From: Clostridia bacterium
GTDB taxonomy: Bacteria; Bacillota; Clostridia; Christensenellales; Aristaeellaceae
Assembly (NCBI GenBank): GCA_017404985.1
Contig: JAFRBK010000011.1
Span: 186,001-250,000 of the forward strand
Direction of reading: 5' to 3'
Length of the DNA stretch: 64,000 nucleotides
The notes below the pieces were generated by a model, which saw only the letters and a list, made by a program, of their open reading frames with translations, was not told where the DNA came from and ran no database searches. The translations under genes and the position numbers were made by a program. Shown piece by piece: positions 63,404-64,000 of the stretch; the first letter of the stretch is position 1; each line of letters starts with the position of its first letter.

Positions 63404-64000
63404 CTATGCTCGGTATAATTTGTGTTTGGCAGATCGGCATTTCCCTGCTCCAGCGAGAAAATTGATTATGGCTCCTATCGTTCCGCCCAGCGTATTGGAA
63501 ATCAAATCATCGACTTCAGCCAATCCAATCCCGAACTTCCACTGGACCGCTTCGATGACGACACTGCAGCCCATACAAATCAACACACTTATTATGGTTG
63601 CCTTTCCGGTGGGTAGTTTGGAAGAAATCAAATTCGAAAGGATCGTGCCGAGGGGGATGAAGAGCAAGATGTTGTTTATGACCTGTTGTCTCAACCCATC
63701 ATCTGTGAGCATCCGGCGGTAGCTGTAGAACAGTTCCAATCTGTTCCTGCTTCCCTGGGGTTCCCTGTAGTACATCGTCATGTACACAATGAATAACAGA
63801 TAAGCAAACAAGAACACCCACCGGACCCGACCACGCAAAAACAACGACAGGACGGTAAGAACCGTACCGATTACAAGCACCCACACCGGATGCCTCATCA
63901 GGACGTTGTCCAGACGGTGAACAATCTCCCCATCTTCATTCAGATAGATTCTTTGCTCGCCGGTATCGAGGACACCATATTGGCTGTTTCCTCCGGTGAC
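63404..64000 (-). CDS. VanZ-family membrane protein, 5' end outside the window
   Basis: At least 199 residues; the frame is open to the right edge. Four hydrophobic segments and the conserved VanZ blocks NNILLFIPLGTILSNL and GLAEVDDLISNTLGGTIGA are present. VanZ-like proteins are integral membrane proteins; the founding member gives low teicoplanin resistance, while the others have no known reaction. An internal ATG at 63898 exists but has no ribosome site, and about 34 codons of protein-like sequence precede it (GEQRIYLNEDGEIVHRLDN), so the true start is probably beyond the edge. Confidence 0.85.
   Translation of the reverse strand, partial: VTGGNSQYGVLDTGEQRIYLNEDGEIVHRLDNVLMRHPVWVLVIGTVLTVLSLFLRGRVRWVFLFAYLLFIVYMTMYYREPQGSRNRLELFYSYRRMLTDDGLRQQVINNILLFIPLGTILSNLISSKLPTGKATIISVLICMGCSVVIEAVQWKFGIGLAEVDDLISNTLGGTIGAIINFLAGAGKCRSAKHKLYRA

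Overview
The window comes from a Gram-positive, Clostridia-like anaerobe (Bacillota). I infer this from strong Shine-Dalgarno sites, frequent GTG and TTG starts, LplB/YtcP-type sugar permeases, a CpsB/C/D plus LytR-CpsA-Psr surface-polysaccharide module, a VanZ protein and secreted BspA-type leucine-rich proteins. The fairly high G+C, the style of signal peptide and the abundance of large secreted repeat proteins would fit a gut or rumen lineage such as Christensenellales, but that placement is inference. No rRNA, tRNA, CRISPR array, phage or insertion sequence was found.

Bases 1-13.2 kb are read mostly rightward and handle carbohydrates. They hold the 3' end of a GH130 glycoside phosphorylase, a two-permease plus binding-protein sugar importer with a perfect cre-like operator upstream, a DUF4434 protein followed by the broken tail of a GH13-like enzyme, a leftward cysteine-peptidase/M20 amidohydrolase fusion, and a tightly coupled amino-sugar operon (GH20 hexosaminidase, BadF-type GlcNAc kinase, SIS protein, ceramidase-like hydrolase). 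A membrane-anchored binding-protein-like gene closes this part.

From 13.2 kb to the end every gene runs leftward. First come plsC-like and guaB. Next is a 2,838-residue secreted protein made of three different repeat families, and a 1,629-residue exonuclease-RecQ-UvrD fusion. At 29-35 kb there is a short secreted protein with an Asn run and two secreted YD-like repeat proteins. At 35.5-43.9 kb lies one long apparent operon: a galacturonokinase-like GHMP kinase, a sugar-1-phosphate nucleotidyltransferase, a UDP-uronate 4-epimerase, a secreted transglutaminase-like protein, CpsC/CpsD/LCP/CpsB, and the large YD-repeat protein at its end. It looks like sugar-nucleotide supply plus polysaccharide export and attachment control, without local glycosyltransferases.

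At 44-52 kb sits a 2,678-residue secreted protein with at least six BACON-like domains. At 52.3-57.9 kb is the most unusual unit: a binding-protein-dependent ABC importer whose 12-TM-type permease is fused at its C terminus to a winged helix and a LicC/PntC-like cytidylyltransferase, with a second stand-alone winged-helix-cytidylyltransferase gene next to it. This suggests import of a small phosphorus-containing or choline-like head group coupled to CDP activation for surface decoration. A second large YD-repeat paralogue (58-62 kb), a hairpin-rich spacer, a DinJ/YafQ toxin-antitoxin pair and a VanZ-family gene that runs off the right edge complete the window.
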